Source: JAVVPO01 sp036655715
GTDB taxonomy: Bacteria > Bacillota > Clostridia > Lachnospirales > Cellulosilyticaceae
Assembly: GCA_036655715.1 (NCBI GenBank)
Contig: JAVVPO010000002.1
Span: forward strand, 26,491-90,490
Direction: 5' to 3'
Length of the DNA stretch: 64,000 nt
The position numbers were made by a program, and so were the translations under genes. This document shows positions 51,772-59,785 of this stretch, piece by piece; position 1 is the stretch's first letter, and every line of letters starts with the position of its first letter. Below the pieces are notes generated by a model that saw only the letters and a program-made list of their open reading frames with translations, made no database searches and was not told the origin of the DNA.

Positions 51772-52689
51772 ATGGAACAGAAAATAGAAATAGTAGTAGA
51801 AGACAACGTAGGATTAAGACTAGATAAATTTTTATGTGATAAATTAAGTGACTATACACGATCTTTTATTCAAAAACAAATAGAAGATGAAAATGTAGAA
51901 GTAAATGGCGTAGTAAGTCTATCCCGTTACAAAGTACGTATGAATGATAAAATAAGTGTGGTTGTACCCGCAGCTAAGGAAGTAGATATTTTAGAAGAAA
52001 ATATAGATATTAATATAGTTTATGAAGATCAAGATATTATTATTGTAGATAAACCACAAGATATGGTAGTACACCCTGCACCGGGTAACTATACAGGAAC
52101 ATTAGTTAATGCCCTTCTTTACCATTGCAAAGAGAATTTATCTGGGATTAATGGAGAAATAAGACCAGGCATAGTGCACCGTATTGATAAAGACACTTCA
52201 GGACTTTTGATGGTGGCTAAAAATGACAAGGCTCATTTAAGACTATCTGAGCTACTTAAAGATCATGACATTACACGCAAATATCATGCCATAGTATATG
52301 GTAACATTAAAGAAGATGAAGGTATTATTGAAAAGCCTGTTGCTAGATCGCCGAAAGATAGAAAAAAGATGGCTATTGTAGAAGGTGGAAGATATGCAAA
52401 GACTCAGTATAAAGTGTTAGAGAGGTTTAGAGATTATACTTATGTTGAATTAACATTATTTACGGGTAGAACACATCAAATTAGAGTGCATCTTACGAGT
52501 ATAGGACATCCTCTTTTAGGTGACCCTTTATACGGAAGAACCAAGCATCCATTTGGATTAGACAAACAAGCACTACATGCAAAGGTATTAGGATTCGAAC
52601 ATCCTAGGACCAATGAATATGTAGAATTCAATAGTGAATTGCCTAAATACTTTGGAATTGTACTTGACAAGCTAAGAAAAATGTGTTAA
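51772..52689 (+). CDS. rluD: RluD-family pseudouridine synthase (RluA/RluD type)
   Basis: This enzyme makes pseudouridine in 23S rRNA; the exact site cannot be read from the sequence. It has an N-terminal S4 domain (about 14-60), the catalytic HRIDKDTSGL motif (about 139-148, with the essential Asp), and the RTHQIRVHLTSIGHPLLGDPLYG region. The 305-residue length fits. The lspA-rluD-pyrR order is common in Firmicutes. Confidence 0.92.
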   Translation: MEQKIEIVVEDNVGLRLDKFLCDKLSDYTRSFIQKQIEDENVEVNGVVSLSRYKVRMNDKISVVVPAAKEVDILEENIDINIVYEDQDIIIVDKPQDMVVHPAPGNYTGTLVNALLYHCKENLSGINGEIRPGIVHRIDKDTSGLLMVAKNDKAHLRLSELLKDHDITRKYHAIVYGNIKEDEGIIEKPVARSPKDRKKMAIVEGGRYAKTQYKVLERFRDYTYVELTLFTGRTHQIRVHLTSIGHPLLGDPLYGRTKHPFGLDKQALHAKVLGFEHPRTNEYVEFNSELPKYFGIVLDKLRKMC

Positions 52690-52699
52690 ATTAATTAAC

Positions 52700-52850
52700 A
52701 ATGAAATCCTTTAAGATGGTCCGAGAGGCTGGCAAGGAGATACAATATCGTATTGGATAATATTTAGTCATGATGGGTATGATTAGATTAAGATATATGT
52801 ATGTCTATACAAAGCTTCTTACAAAACAGTAAGAAGCTTTTATTTTGTAA
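52700..52850 (+). promoter_or_regulatory. PyrR-responsive attenuator leader
   Basis: A PyrR-binding hairpin is visible at 52707-52738: TCCTT pairs with AAGGA, enclosing the conserved GGTCCGAGAGGCTGGC. A terminator follows at 52811-52840 (12-bp perfect stem, then TATTTTG). When UMP-bound PyrR holds the first hairpin, the terminator forms and pyrR-uraA expression falls. The competing antiterminator fold was not traced base by base. Confidence 0.88.
52811..52846 (+). terminator. Attenuator terminator upstream of pyrR
   Basis: AAAGCTTCTTAC (52811-52822) pairs perfectly with GTAAGAAGCTTT (52829-52840), loop AAAACA, followed by a U-rich stretch, 23 bases before the pyrR ATG. Confidence 0.9.
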
Positions 52851-52868
52851 ATAAATAAGGAGGTATAT

Positions 52869-53405
52869 ATGGAAAATATGAAAGTGTTATTAGATGAAAC
52901 AGCTATTAACAGGGCTATTACAAGGATTGCTCATGAAATTATAGAAGCTAATAAAGGAGCTAATGATATTGTTCTTGTAGGGATAGAAACGAGAGGAGTA
53001 CCTCTTGCAAAGCTTTTAGCAAATAAGATTAAAACCATAGAGAATATTGATGTACCTGTAGAAAAAGTAAATATTACGTATTATAGAGATGATCTAGAGA
53101 AAAAGTCACCTCAACCTATTACAGGGGAAAGCAATATTTTGACTGAAATAAGTGATAAGACAGTTATCTTAGTGGATGATGTTATTTATACAGGAAGAAC
53201 AGTAAGAGCTGCTATGGATGCCATTATGGACTTGGGAAGACCAAGCTATATTAGGCTAGCTGCATTAATTGATAGAGGGCATAGAGAGCTTCCGATTAGA
53301 CCAGATTTTATAGGTAAGAATATTCCAACTTCGAAGAAAGAAATTGTACATGTGCATTTAAGTGAAGTAGATGGAGAAAATAAAGTTATATTAGAAGCCA
53401 AGTAA
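52869..53405 (+). CDS. pyrR: Bifunctional pyr operon regulator / uracil phosphoribosyltransferase PyrR
   Basis: PyrR binds pyr mRNA in the presence of UMP and also has uracil phosphoribosyltransferase activity. The 178-residue protein carries the PRPP-binding motif VILVDDVIYTGRTVRAA (about 97-113), GIETRGVPLA and the basic RGHRELPIRPDFIGK region involved in RNA binding. AGGAGG stands 5 bases before the ATG. Its own leader contains a PyrR site, so it controls itself and the uracil permease that follows. Confidence 0.96.
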   Translation: MENMKVLLDETAINRAITRIAHEIIEANKGANDIVLVGIETRGVPLAKLLANKIKTIENIDVPVEKVNITYYRDDLEKKSPQPITGESNILTEISDKTVILVDDVIYTGRTVRAAMDAIMDLGRPSYIRLAALIDRGHRELPIRPDFIGKNIPTSKKEIVHVHLSEVDGENKVILEAK

Positions 53406-53437
53406 TAATTTGAAAAAATAGAATATGGGGGTATAGT

Positions 53438-54682
53438 ATGGAGAATATTAACGTAGGTAAAAAGTGTATACTAGGATTACAACATGTTTTGGCAATGTTT
53501 GGGGCGACGGTGCTTGTACCAATGTTAACAGGATTAAATCCAGGAATTGCTATTTTAGCAGCTGGAATTGGAACACTTGTGTTTCACGCTGTAACAAAAG
53601 GTATTGTACCAGTATTTTTAGGTTCAAGTTTTGCATTTATTAGTGCAATTAGTTTGGTCCTTTCAAACTATGGTATAGGGGCTTTGAAAACAGGGATTAT
53701 AGCAACCGGTCTAGTATACGTACTTATGGGTGGTATTATAAAGCTTGTAGGAGTAGATAAAGTTAAATCTTTCTTCCCACCAATTGTAGTGGGGCCAATT
53801 ATTATGGTGATCGGACTTAGACTGAGTCCAACAGCTATTAATATGTTAAGAGTTGTGCCAGGTGATGCATCTACAGCACTTAGCGGAGCTAGTTGTTTAG
53901 TAGCGGCAATAGTTGTATCAATCGTTATTATTATTTCTATTTTTGCAAAAGGATTCTTTAAGATGGTACCTATACTTATAGCTGTAGTAGTTGGATATAT
54001 CATTGCTTTATTTATGGGAATGGTAGATACAACAATGATAGTGCAAGCAGATTGGATTGGACTTTCTCAGGAAGCCATGAGAGATCTTACAACATTACCA
54101 GAGTTATCAGCGAATGCGCTTACAGCTGTTATAGCCATTGCGCCTATCGCGTTAGTAGTATTTATTGAGCATATTGGGGATATTACAACAAATGGTGCAG
54201 TAGTAGGTAAAAACTTCTTTGAAAATCCAGGAATTCATAGAACCCTTTTAGGAGATGGTCTAGCAACTATAGCAGCAGGACTTTTAGGCGGACCAGCTAA
54301 TACAACTTATGGAGAAAATACAGGTGTACTTGCAGTAACTAAAATATATGATCCAAATATCATCCGTATAGCAGCGGTATTTGCTATTGTACTTAGTTTA
54401 TGTGGTAAATTCACAGCTATCGTACAAACTATTCCTAATGCGGTAATGGGTGGGATTAGCGTTGTATTATTTGGTATGATTGCAGCAGTAGGTGTACGTA
54501 CAGTAGTAGAAGAGCAATTAGACTTTACACATAGTAGAAATTTACTTATAGCAGCAGTTATATTTGTAATAGGAATTGGTGTGGTAGATGTACCATTAGG
54601 CGAAACGATTACAATATCTGGATTAGCTATAGCAGCATTACTAGGAGTTGTACTTAATAAAGTTCTTCCAAAAGATATATAG
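53438..54682 (+). CDS. uraA: Uracil permease (UraA/PyrP, NCS2 family)
   Basis: This membrane carrier imports uracil with protons. The 414-residue protein has the 14-segment NCS2 layout, beginning QHVLAMFGATVLVPMLTGLNP, with the family glutamates in FIEHIGDITTNG (about residue 240) and GGPANTTYGENTGVLAVTK (about 285-303). It lies 32 bp behind pyrR under the same attenuator, as in the B. subtilis pyr operon. None of the pyrimidine biosynthesis genes follow here. Confidence 0.95.
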   Translation: MENINVGKKCILGLQHVLAMFGATVLVPMLTGLNPGIAILAAGIGTLVFHAVTKGIVPVFLGSSFAFISAISLVLSNYGIGALKTGIIATGLVYVLMGGIIKLVGVDKVKSFFPPIVVGPIIMVIGLRLSPTAINMLRVVPGDASTALSGASCLVAAIVVSIVIIISIFAKGFFKMVPILIAVVVGYIIALFMGMVDTTMIVQADWIGLSQEAMRDLTTLPELSANALTAVIAIAPIALVVFIEHIGDITTNGAVVGKNFFENPGIHRTLLGDGLATIAAGLLGGPANTTYGENTGVLAVTKIYDPNIIRIAAVFAIVLSLCGKFTAIVQTIPNAVMGGISVVLFGMIAAVGVRTVVEEQLDFTHSRNLLIAAVIFVIGIGVVDVPLGETITISGLAIAALLGVVLNKVLPKDI

Positions 54683-54707
54683 AATTGTTATACTAAAGTT
54701 AAAATAG

Positions 54708-54716
54708 TGTTATAAT
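54708..54716 (+). promoter_or_regulatory. Possible extended -10 promoter before cinA
   Basis: TGTTATAAT at 54708-54716 is a perfect extended -10 with no good -35. Its likely start site falls inside the uraA terminator hairpin, 3 bases downstream. Confidence 0.4.
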
Positions 54717-54718
54717 AG

Positions 54719-54745
54719 TAGGGAGAGAAATCTCCCTATTTTTTT
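54719..54745 (+). terminator. Terminator after uraA
   Basis: TAGGGAGA (54719-54726) pairs with TCTCCCTA (54731-54738), a GAAA tetraloop between them, followed by seven T. Confidence 0.9.
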
Positions 54746-54804
54746 GTCTTAATTCCTTAAGTTTATCTAGATAGAGGGATGAATAAGGTAAAAGGAGTGA
54801 AAAT

Positions 54805-56034
54805 GTGAAAGTAGAAATTATCGCAGTAGGAAATGAAATTATAACAGGCAAGACTATTAATACAAATGCAAGCTATATTGCAAAGCAGATTCAAGATATA
54901 GGATTGACACCTTTATATCATAGCGCAGTTGTAGATGATAGGGAACATATAAAAACAGCCCTTAAGAATGGATTAGAAAAGGCTGATATCATTATATTTA
55001 CAGGAGGACTAGGTCCTACAGAAGATGATTTAACTAAAGAAGCAGTGTGTGAATACCTAAATAGACCCCTTGTGTTATATGAAGATATATGGAAAGAAAT
55101 AAAAGAATATTTTACAAAGACGCAAAGAGAAACACCAAAAAGTAATAAAAAACAAGCTTATTTTCCAAGTGATTGTACAATTATACCCAATCCCAATGGA
55201 ACGGCACCTGGAGCACTATTGAATCATGAAGAAAAGTTTATTATTATTTTGCCAGGCCCACCAAGGGAAGTAAACCCTATGTTGGATGATTTCGTCATTC
55301 CTTATTTTAGAAAAAGAATAGAAGGTGTTTACAATACCCTAGATATTAAGGTGTTTGGACTTGGTGAAAGTCATCTCGTTGAAATGATTCCAGATTTATT
55401 AGGGATATTTGAGAATGTAGAAGTAGCATCTTATATAGGTAATTATGAAATTATTATTCGTATAAGAAGTTTTGGCGAGACTCAGGAAGAAGCTGAAAAA
55501 AATGGAAAAGAAATAGAAAAGAAATTATATAATCGTTTAGGGGAGTATATAATTGGCTATAATGATAATAAATTAGAAGAGACCATATTACAACTTCTCA
55601 TTAAAAATAACTATACTATAGCAACAGCAGAGTCCTGTACAGGAGGATTGCTTGCAGGCACATTAGTGAATTGCAGTGGCATTTCTTCTTATTTCAAAGA
55701 AGGTGTAGTAAGTTATAGCAATGAAGCTAAGGAGAAGTATCTAGGGGTTCGTAAAGAAACACTAGAGAAGTATGGGGCAGTAAGTACTCAAACGGCTAGA
55801 GAGATGGCTGAAGGGATTAAAAAGGCAGCAGGAGCGGATATAGGGCTTTCTACTACAGGAATAGCAGGTCCTGATGGTGGAACAGCGCAAAAGCCGGTTG
55901 GGTTAGTCTATATAGGCCTAGCAATTGGAGAAGAGTGTTATGTCTATGAGTTGAACTTACAAGGTAATAGACAGGTTATTAGAGAGAAAACAGTTAAAAA
56001 TAGTCTTTATCATTTGTATAAACAATTAAATTAA
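54805..56034 (+). CDS. cinA: CinA family nicotinamide mononucleotide deamidase-related protein
   Basis: CinA-family proteins combine an N-terminal molybdopterin-binding-like (COG1058) domain, with pyrophosphatase activity in characterised members, and a C-terminal NMN deamidase (PncC) domain; the family takes part in NAD recycling. Visible are VGNEIITGKTINTNA (about 8-22), FTGGLGPTEDDLT (about 65-77), and in the second domain TAESCTGGLLAG and TGIAGPDGGT. The start is GTG at 54805 with AAAGGAGTG; an overlapping ATG is out of frame. 409 residues. cinA-recA adjacency is typical. Confidence 0.94.
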   Translation: MKVEIIAVGNEIITGKTINTNASYIAKQIQDIGLTPLYHSAVVDDREHIKTALKNGLEKADIIIFTGGLGPTEDDLTKEAVCEYLNRPLVLYEDIWKEIKEYFTKTQRETPKSNKKQAYFPSDCTIIPNPNGTAPGALLNHEEKFIIILPGPPREVNPMLDDFVIPYFRKRIEGVYNTLDIKVFGLGESHLVEMIPDLLGIFENVEVASYIGNYEIIIRIRSFGETQEEAEKNGKEIEKKLYNRLGEYIIGYNDNKLEETILQLLIKNNYTIATAESCTGGLLAGTLVNCSGISSYFKEGVVSYSNEAKEKYLGVRKETLEKYGAVSTQTAREMAEGIKKAAGADIGLSTTGIAGPDGGTAQKPVGLVYIGLAIGEECYVYELNLQGNRQVIREKTVKNSLYHLYKQLN

Positions 56035-56043
56035 TAATTATAC

Positions 56044-56072
56044 TTGCTATTTATGATAAAGTTAGTTATAAT
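56044..56072 (+). promoter_or_regulatory. Promoter of recA
   Basis: TTGCTA (56044-56049) and TATAAT (56067-56072) are 17 bp apart. A LexA box lies 10 bases downstream of the -10, over the likely start site. Confidence 0.8.
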
Positions 56073-56081
56073 AGATTCAAA

Positions 56082-56093
56082 GAACAAATGTTC
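56082..56093 (+). promoter_or_regulatory. LexA (SOS) box of recA
   Basis: GAACAAATGTTC at 56082-56093 fits the Gram-positive LexA box (GAAC-N4-GTTC, usually CGAACN4GTTCG). It sits just downstream of the promoter and 38 bases before the recA start, so LexA binding would block transcription. Confidence 0.88.
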
Positions 56094-56130
56094 GGTTAAA
56101 GTGAATTCCATAAGATGAAGAGGTGAAATG

Positions 56131-57177
56131 ATGAATACTGAGGCGAAAAAAGCATTAGATGCAGCAATTACTAAGATTCAAAAGGATTTTGGAAAAGGCG
56201 CTATTATGAAGCTTGGAGAAGCGACACAAAGTAATATATCTACATTTCCTACAGGGGCATTAAGTTTAGATATAGCACTTGGAGCAGGTGGGGTACCAAG
56301 AGGAAGAATCATAGAAATTTATGGGCCAGAGTCTTCTGGTAAAACAACAGTTACACTGCATATGATTGCAGAAGTACAAAAAATAGGTGGAGTAGCAGCC
56401 TTTATTGATGCAGAACATGCATTAGATCCAGCATATGCTAAAAAGTTAGGTGTAGATATAGATGAGCTTTACGTATCACAGCCAGATAATGGGGAACAAG
56501 CATTAGAAATTGCAGAGACTATGGTAAGATCTGGTGCGGTTGATGTAATTGTTGTAGACTCCGTTGCGGCACTTGTACCACGTGCAGAGATTGAAGGGGA
56601 TATGGGAGATTCTCATATGGGACTTCAAGCAAGACTGATGTCACAAGCTCTAAGAAAACTTACTGGTGTAGTTAATAAACATCACTGTACAGTCATATTC
56701 ATCAATCAGCTACGTGAAAAAGTAGGGGTAATGTTTGGAAGTAATGAAACAACTACAGGTGGTAGAGCACTTAAGTTCTATGCTTCGGTAAGACTTGATG
56801 TTAGAAAAATAGAAACACTCAAGCAAAGTAACGAGTTTATCGGAAGTAGAACAAGAGTAAAAGTTGTAAAAAATAAAGTAGCTCCACCATTCCAACAAGC
56901 AGAATTTGATATTATGTACGGAGAAGGGATCTCAAGAGAAGGTGATGTCCTAGATTTAGCTACAAATATAGATATTGTTAATAAAAGTGGCGCTTGGTAT
57001 TCTTATGGAGATATTAGACTAGGTCAAGGCCGTGAAAACTCTAAAGCATATCTTAAAGAAAACCCAGAGTTACTAAAAGAATTAGAATTAGCTGTAAGAA
57101 CACACTATGGTATTAATAAAGAGCAAGGTGGAACATTAGATCAGAAAGAAGAACTAATGTTAGATAAAGAAGAATAA
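56131..57177 (+). CDS. recA: Recombinase RecA
   Basis: RecA carries out strand exchange and activates LexA self-cleavage. Visible are TGALSLDIALG, Walker A GPESSGKTT (about 65-73), the Walker B region VDVIVVDSVAAL, loop L1 with EGDMGDSHMG, loop L2 region FINQLREKVGVMFG, and the C-terminal acidic tail. Two ATGs are in frame at 56128 and 56131; the second has the better spacing (7 bases) to AAGAGG and gives 348 residues. It is controlled by a LexA box. Confidence 0.98.
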   Translation: MNTEAKKALDAAITKIQKDFGKGAIMKLGEATQSNISTFPTGALSLDIALGAGGVPRGRIIEIYGPESSGKTTVTLHMIAEVQKIGGVAAFIDAEHALDPAYAKKLGVDIDELYVSQPDNGEQALEIAETMVRSGAVDVIVVDSVAALVPRAEIEGDMGDSHMGLQARLMSQALRKLTGVVNKHHCTVIFINQLREKVGVMFGSNETTTGGRALKFYASVRLDVRKIETLKQSNEFIGSRTRVKVVKNKVAPPFQQAEFDIMYGEGISREGDVLDLATNIDIVNKSGAWYSYGDIRLGQGRENSKAYLKENPELLKELELAVRTHYGINKEQGGTLDQKEELMLDKEE

Positions 57178-57207
57178 AAAAAGTAGGATAAAATCCTACT
57201 TTTTTTA
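57176..57207 (+). terminator. Terminator between recA and recX
   Basis: A 13-bp stem (57176-57188 with 57194-57206), TAAAA loop, seven T in the descending arm. It starts within one base of the recA stop. Confidence 0.9.
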
Positions 57208-57240
57208 TTATAAAATTATAGTTTATCAGAGGGAGACGTA

Positions 57241-57867
57241 ATGCTAGAGATTACAAGTATAGAAGAACAAAAAAAAGACATGAATAGGGTATCCATCTTT
57301 ATAAATGGGCAGTTTGAATTTGGTATGTCTAGTAAAGATGCTAAAAGATATGGATTACATCAAGGAATGAAGTTCTCCGAAGAAGAATATAAGGAATTAG
57401 TCAGTGCTATTCAGCTTGACAAAGCAAAATATAAGGCACTAGATTATATTTCCTATCAGAATAGATCCGAAACAGAAATTATTAAGAAATTACACGGCTA
57501 TGAATATAGTGACATGGTTATACAGGAAGTTATAAACTTTTTAAAAAAATATAATTATATAAATGACACAAGTTTTGCAAAAAGTTTTACAGAATATGGG
57601 TTACAGTTTAAAAAGAAGAGTGTTAAGCGGATTCAGTACGAATTATATCAAAAGGGAGTAACCCATATAGATATGGAAACCCTTGTGCCTAATAGGGTTG
57701 AGTTAGAAAAGGATAATATAGAACACTTGCTAGAAAAGTATCATTATACGCCATTAATGGAGAAAATACAGAAGGAAAAAATGACTAGAAGAATCTTATC
57801 TAAAGGATTTAGTTACGGAATGGTGAAGGAATGTATGTGCAAAATAGATGAAAGTTTTGATGACTAA
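57241..57867 (+). CDS. recX: Regulatory protein RecX
   Basis: RecX binds RecA filaments and limits RecA activity. The 208-residue protein shows the family's helical repeats: DYISYQNRSETEIIKKLHGY, NFLKKYNYINDTSFAKSF, KKSVKRIQYELYQKGV, and a C-terminal RRILSKGFSYGMVKECM. Bacillus RecX is somewhat longer, so this is a short but complete form. It follows recA across a terminator, so it is probably expressed at a lower level by read-through. Confidence 0.9.
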   Translation: MLEITSIEEQKKDMNRVSIFINGQFEFGMSSKDAKRYGLHQGMKFSEEEYKELVSAIQLDKAKYKALDYISYQNRSETEIIKKLHGYEYSDMVIQEVINFLKKYNYINDTSFAKSFTEYGLQFKKKSVKRIQYELYQKGVTHIDMETLVPNRVELEKDNIEHLLEKYHYTPLMEKIQKEKMTRRILSKGFSYGMVKECMCKIDESFDD

Positions 57868-57877
57868 GGGCTTGTGC

Positions 57878-57906
57878 TTGACAGTGTTTTTAAAAAGTTA
57901 TACAAT
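57878..57906 (+). promoter_or_regulatory. Promoter of rny
   Basis: TTGACA (57878-57883) and TACAAT (57901-57906) are 17 bp apart, 11 bases after the recX stop. The rny start is 56 bases downstream. Confidence 0.85.
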
Positions 57907-57961
57907 TATGTTGTTATTTGCACGTTTTTAGAACCAATACAGGGAGGTGGTGACTATAACT

Positions 57962-59515
57962 ATGAATCCATTCATAACCATGGTAATAATAGCAATAATC
58001 GTAATATTAGTTGGAATAATATGCTTTTCTGCAGGAATTATGTATAGAAAGAATATCGCAGAAGCACAAATAGGTTCGGCAGAAGAAAAAGCACGAAAAG
58101 TAATAGATGATGCTATAAAAACTGGGGAAGCGAAAAAAAGAGAAATGCTTTTAGAAGCGAAAGAAGAAAATATTAAAGTTAAAAATGAACTGGACAAAGA
58201 AGTTAGAGAGAGAAGAAGTGAGTTACAACAGCTAGAAAAAAGGTTGCTACAAAAGGAAGAGTCTATAGATAGAAAGACATCTTTATTGGAGCAAAAAGAT
58301 GAACAACTTCAAAGTAAAATTGACAGAATAGAAAAGACTAAGCAACAAGTAGATGCACTGGAAAAGAGACAATTAGAAGAGTTAGAAAGAATTTCTTTAC
58401 TTACATCAGAAGAAGCAAAACAATTCTTATTAAAGACAATAGAAGATGAAGTAAAGCATGAGTCAGCTATTTTAATTAAAGACATCGAATCTAAAGCTAA
58501 ACTTGAAGCAGATAAAAAAGCAAAAGAGATTTTAACAAATGCTATTCAAAAATGTGCTGTTGATCATGTGGTAGATACTACAGTTTCTGTAGTGCCATTA
58601 CCAAATGATGAAATGAAGGGTAGAATTATAGGTAGAGAAGGCCGTAACATACGTACATTAGAGACATTAACAGGCATAGACTTAATTATCGATGATACGC
58701 CAGAAGCGGTTATACTATCTGGATTTGATCCAATCAGAAGAGAAGTAGCACGTATAGCGTTAGAAAAATTAATTATCGATGGGCGTATCCATCCAGCTCG
58801 TATTGAAGAAATGGTAGAGAAAGCTCGTAAAGAAATAGAAGTATTAATTAGAGAAGAAGGGGAAGCTGCTACATTTGAAACAGGTGTACATGGTATTCAC
58901 CCAGAAATCATTAGACTTTTAGGTAAAATGAAATTTAGAACAAGTTATGGACAAAATGTACTTCGTCACTCTATAGAAGTATCTAACTTAGCAGGGCTTA
59001 TGGCAGCTGAATTAGGACTAGATATTAGATTGGCAAAAAGAGCAGGATTACTTCATGATATTGGTAAATCTGTAGATTATGAAGTAGAAGGTTCACACGT
59101 TAGCATAGGTGCTGATTTATGTAGAAAATATGGTGAGAATGCAGTTGTCATTAATGCAGTAGAATCTCATCATGGAGATGTAGATCAAGAGACAGCTATT
59201 TCTGTCATTGTACAAGCTGCAGATACAATCTCAGCAGCAAGACCAGGTGCAAGACGTGAAACTTTAGAAATTTATGTTAAGCGTCTTCAAAAATTAGAAG
59301 AAATTGCAACATCCTTTAAAGGCGTTGAAAAATCATTTGCTATACAAGCTGGTAGAGAAGTAAGAATTATGGTTGTACCAGATGAAGTAGATGATGAAGG
59401 TTTAATCTTATTGGCTAGAGATGTGACTAAACAAATTGAAAAAGATCTTGAGTACCCAGGTCAAATCAAAGTAAGTATTATTAGAGAAACAAGAGCTGTA
59501 GAATACGCTAAGTAG
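57962..59515 (+). CDS. rny: Ribonuclease Y
   Basis: RNase Y is the membrane-anchored endonuclease that starts bulk mRNA decay in many Firmicutes. The 517-residue protein has one N-terminal transmembrane helix (about 5-25), a long coiled coil (about 30-180), a KH domain (about 213-270: GRIIGREGRNIRTLETLTG) and an HD domain (about 330-420: RHSIEVSNLAG and LLHDIGKS, with the metal-binding His-Asp). GTG codons at 57947 and 57950 are in frame, but the GGGAGG site at 57942-57947 overlaps or abuts both; the ATG at 57962 is preferred. Confidence 0.97.
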   Translation: MNPFITMVIIAIIVILVGIICFSAGIMYRKNIAEAQIGSAEEKARKVIDDAIKTGEAKKREMLLEAKEENIKVKNELDKEVRERRSELQQLEKRLLQKEESIDRKTSLLEQKDEQLQSKIDRIEKTKQQVDALEKRQLEELERISLLTSEEAKQFLLKTIEDEVKHESAILIKDIESKAKLEADKKAKEILTNAIQKCAVDHVVDTTVSVVPLPNDEMKGRIIGREGRNIRTLETLTGIDLIIDDTPEAVILSGFDPIRREVARIALEKLIIDGRIHPARIEEMVEKARKEIEVLIREEGEAATFETGVHGIHPEIIRLLGKMKFRTSYGQNVLRHSIEVSNLAGLMAAELGLDIRLAKRAGLLHDIGKSVDYEVEGSHVSIGADLCRKYGENAVVINAVESHHGDVDQETAISVIVQAADTISAARPGARRETLEIYVKRLQKLEEIATSFKGVEKSFAIQAGREVRIMVVPDEVDDEGLILLARDVTKQIEKDLEYPGQIKVSIIRETRAVEYAK

Positions 59516-59532
59516 TTACAGTTTTTATAATA

Positions 59533-59591
59533 GGGATATAAGAAATGAAGGTGAATTATATAGAACTTTCATTCTTATATCTCTGTTTTTT
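59533..59591 (+). terminator. Terminator after rny
   Basis: GGGATATAAGAA (59533-59544) pairs with TTCTTATATCTC (59572-59583, one G-U), with further pairing inside the loop, and is followed by TGTTTTTTATGC. The rest of the 270-bp gap to the aminotransferase is AT-rich with only the promoter at its end. Confidence 0.75.
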
Positions 59592-59703
59592 ATGCTTTTT
59601 AATGAAAAGATAATAGAATGAACGTTTTGGGAGAAGAAATGATTAATATTTATAAATATTCTATCACATAAAATGGACATAATGAAATAAAATATAAAAC
59701 AAC

Positions 59704-59732
59704 TTGCAAAAGTCAGATAAGTAAACTATAAT
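59704..59732 (+). promoter_or_regulatory. Promoter of the aminotransferase gene
   Basis: TTGCAA (59704-59709) and TATAAT (59727-59732) are 17 bp apart. The -10 is the left half of a 14-bp perfect palindrome, TATAATATATTATA (59727-59740). Confidence 0.75.
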
Positions 59733-59785
59733 ATATTATAATAATTTGATGAGAGATAAATGGTAATAATGGAGGATGATAGACT

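Noticed and set aside
57878..57962. GTG starts at 57947 or 57950 for rny
   Set aside because: They overlap or abut the GGGAGG ribosome site; the ATG at 57962 gives the usual RNase Y N-terminus.
59592..59703. T-box or riboswitch upstream of the aminotransferase gene
   Set aside because: The promoter starts only about 80 bases before the start codon, leaving no room, and no T-box consensus is present.
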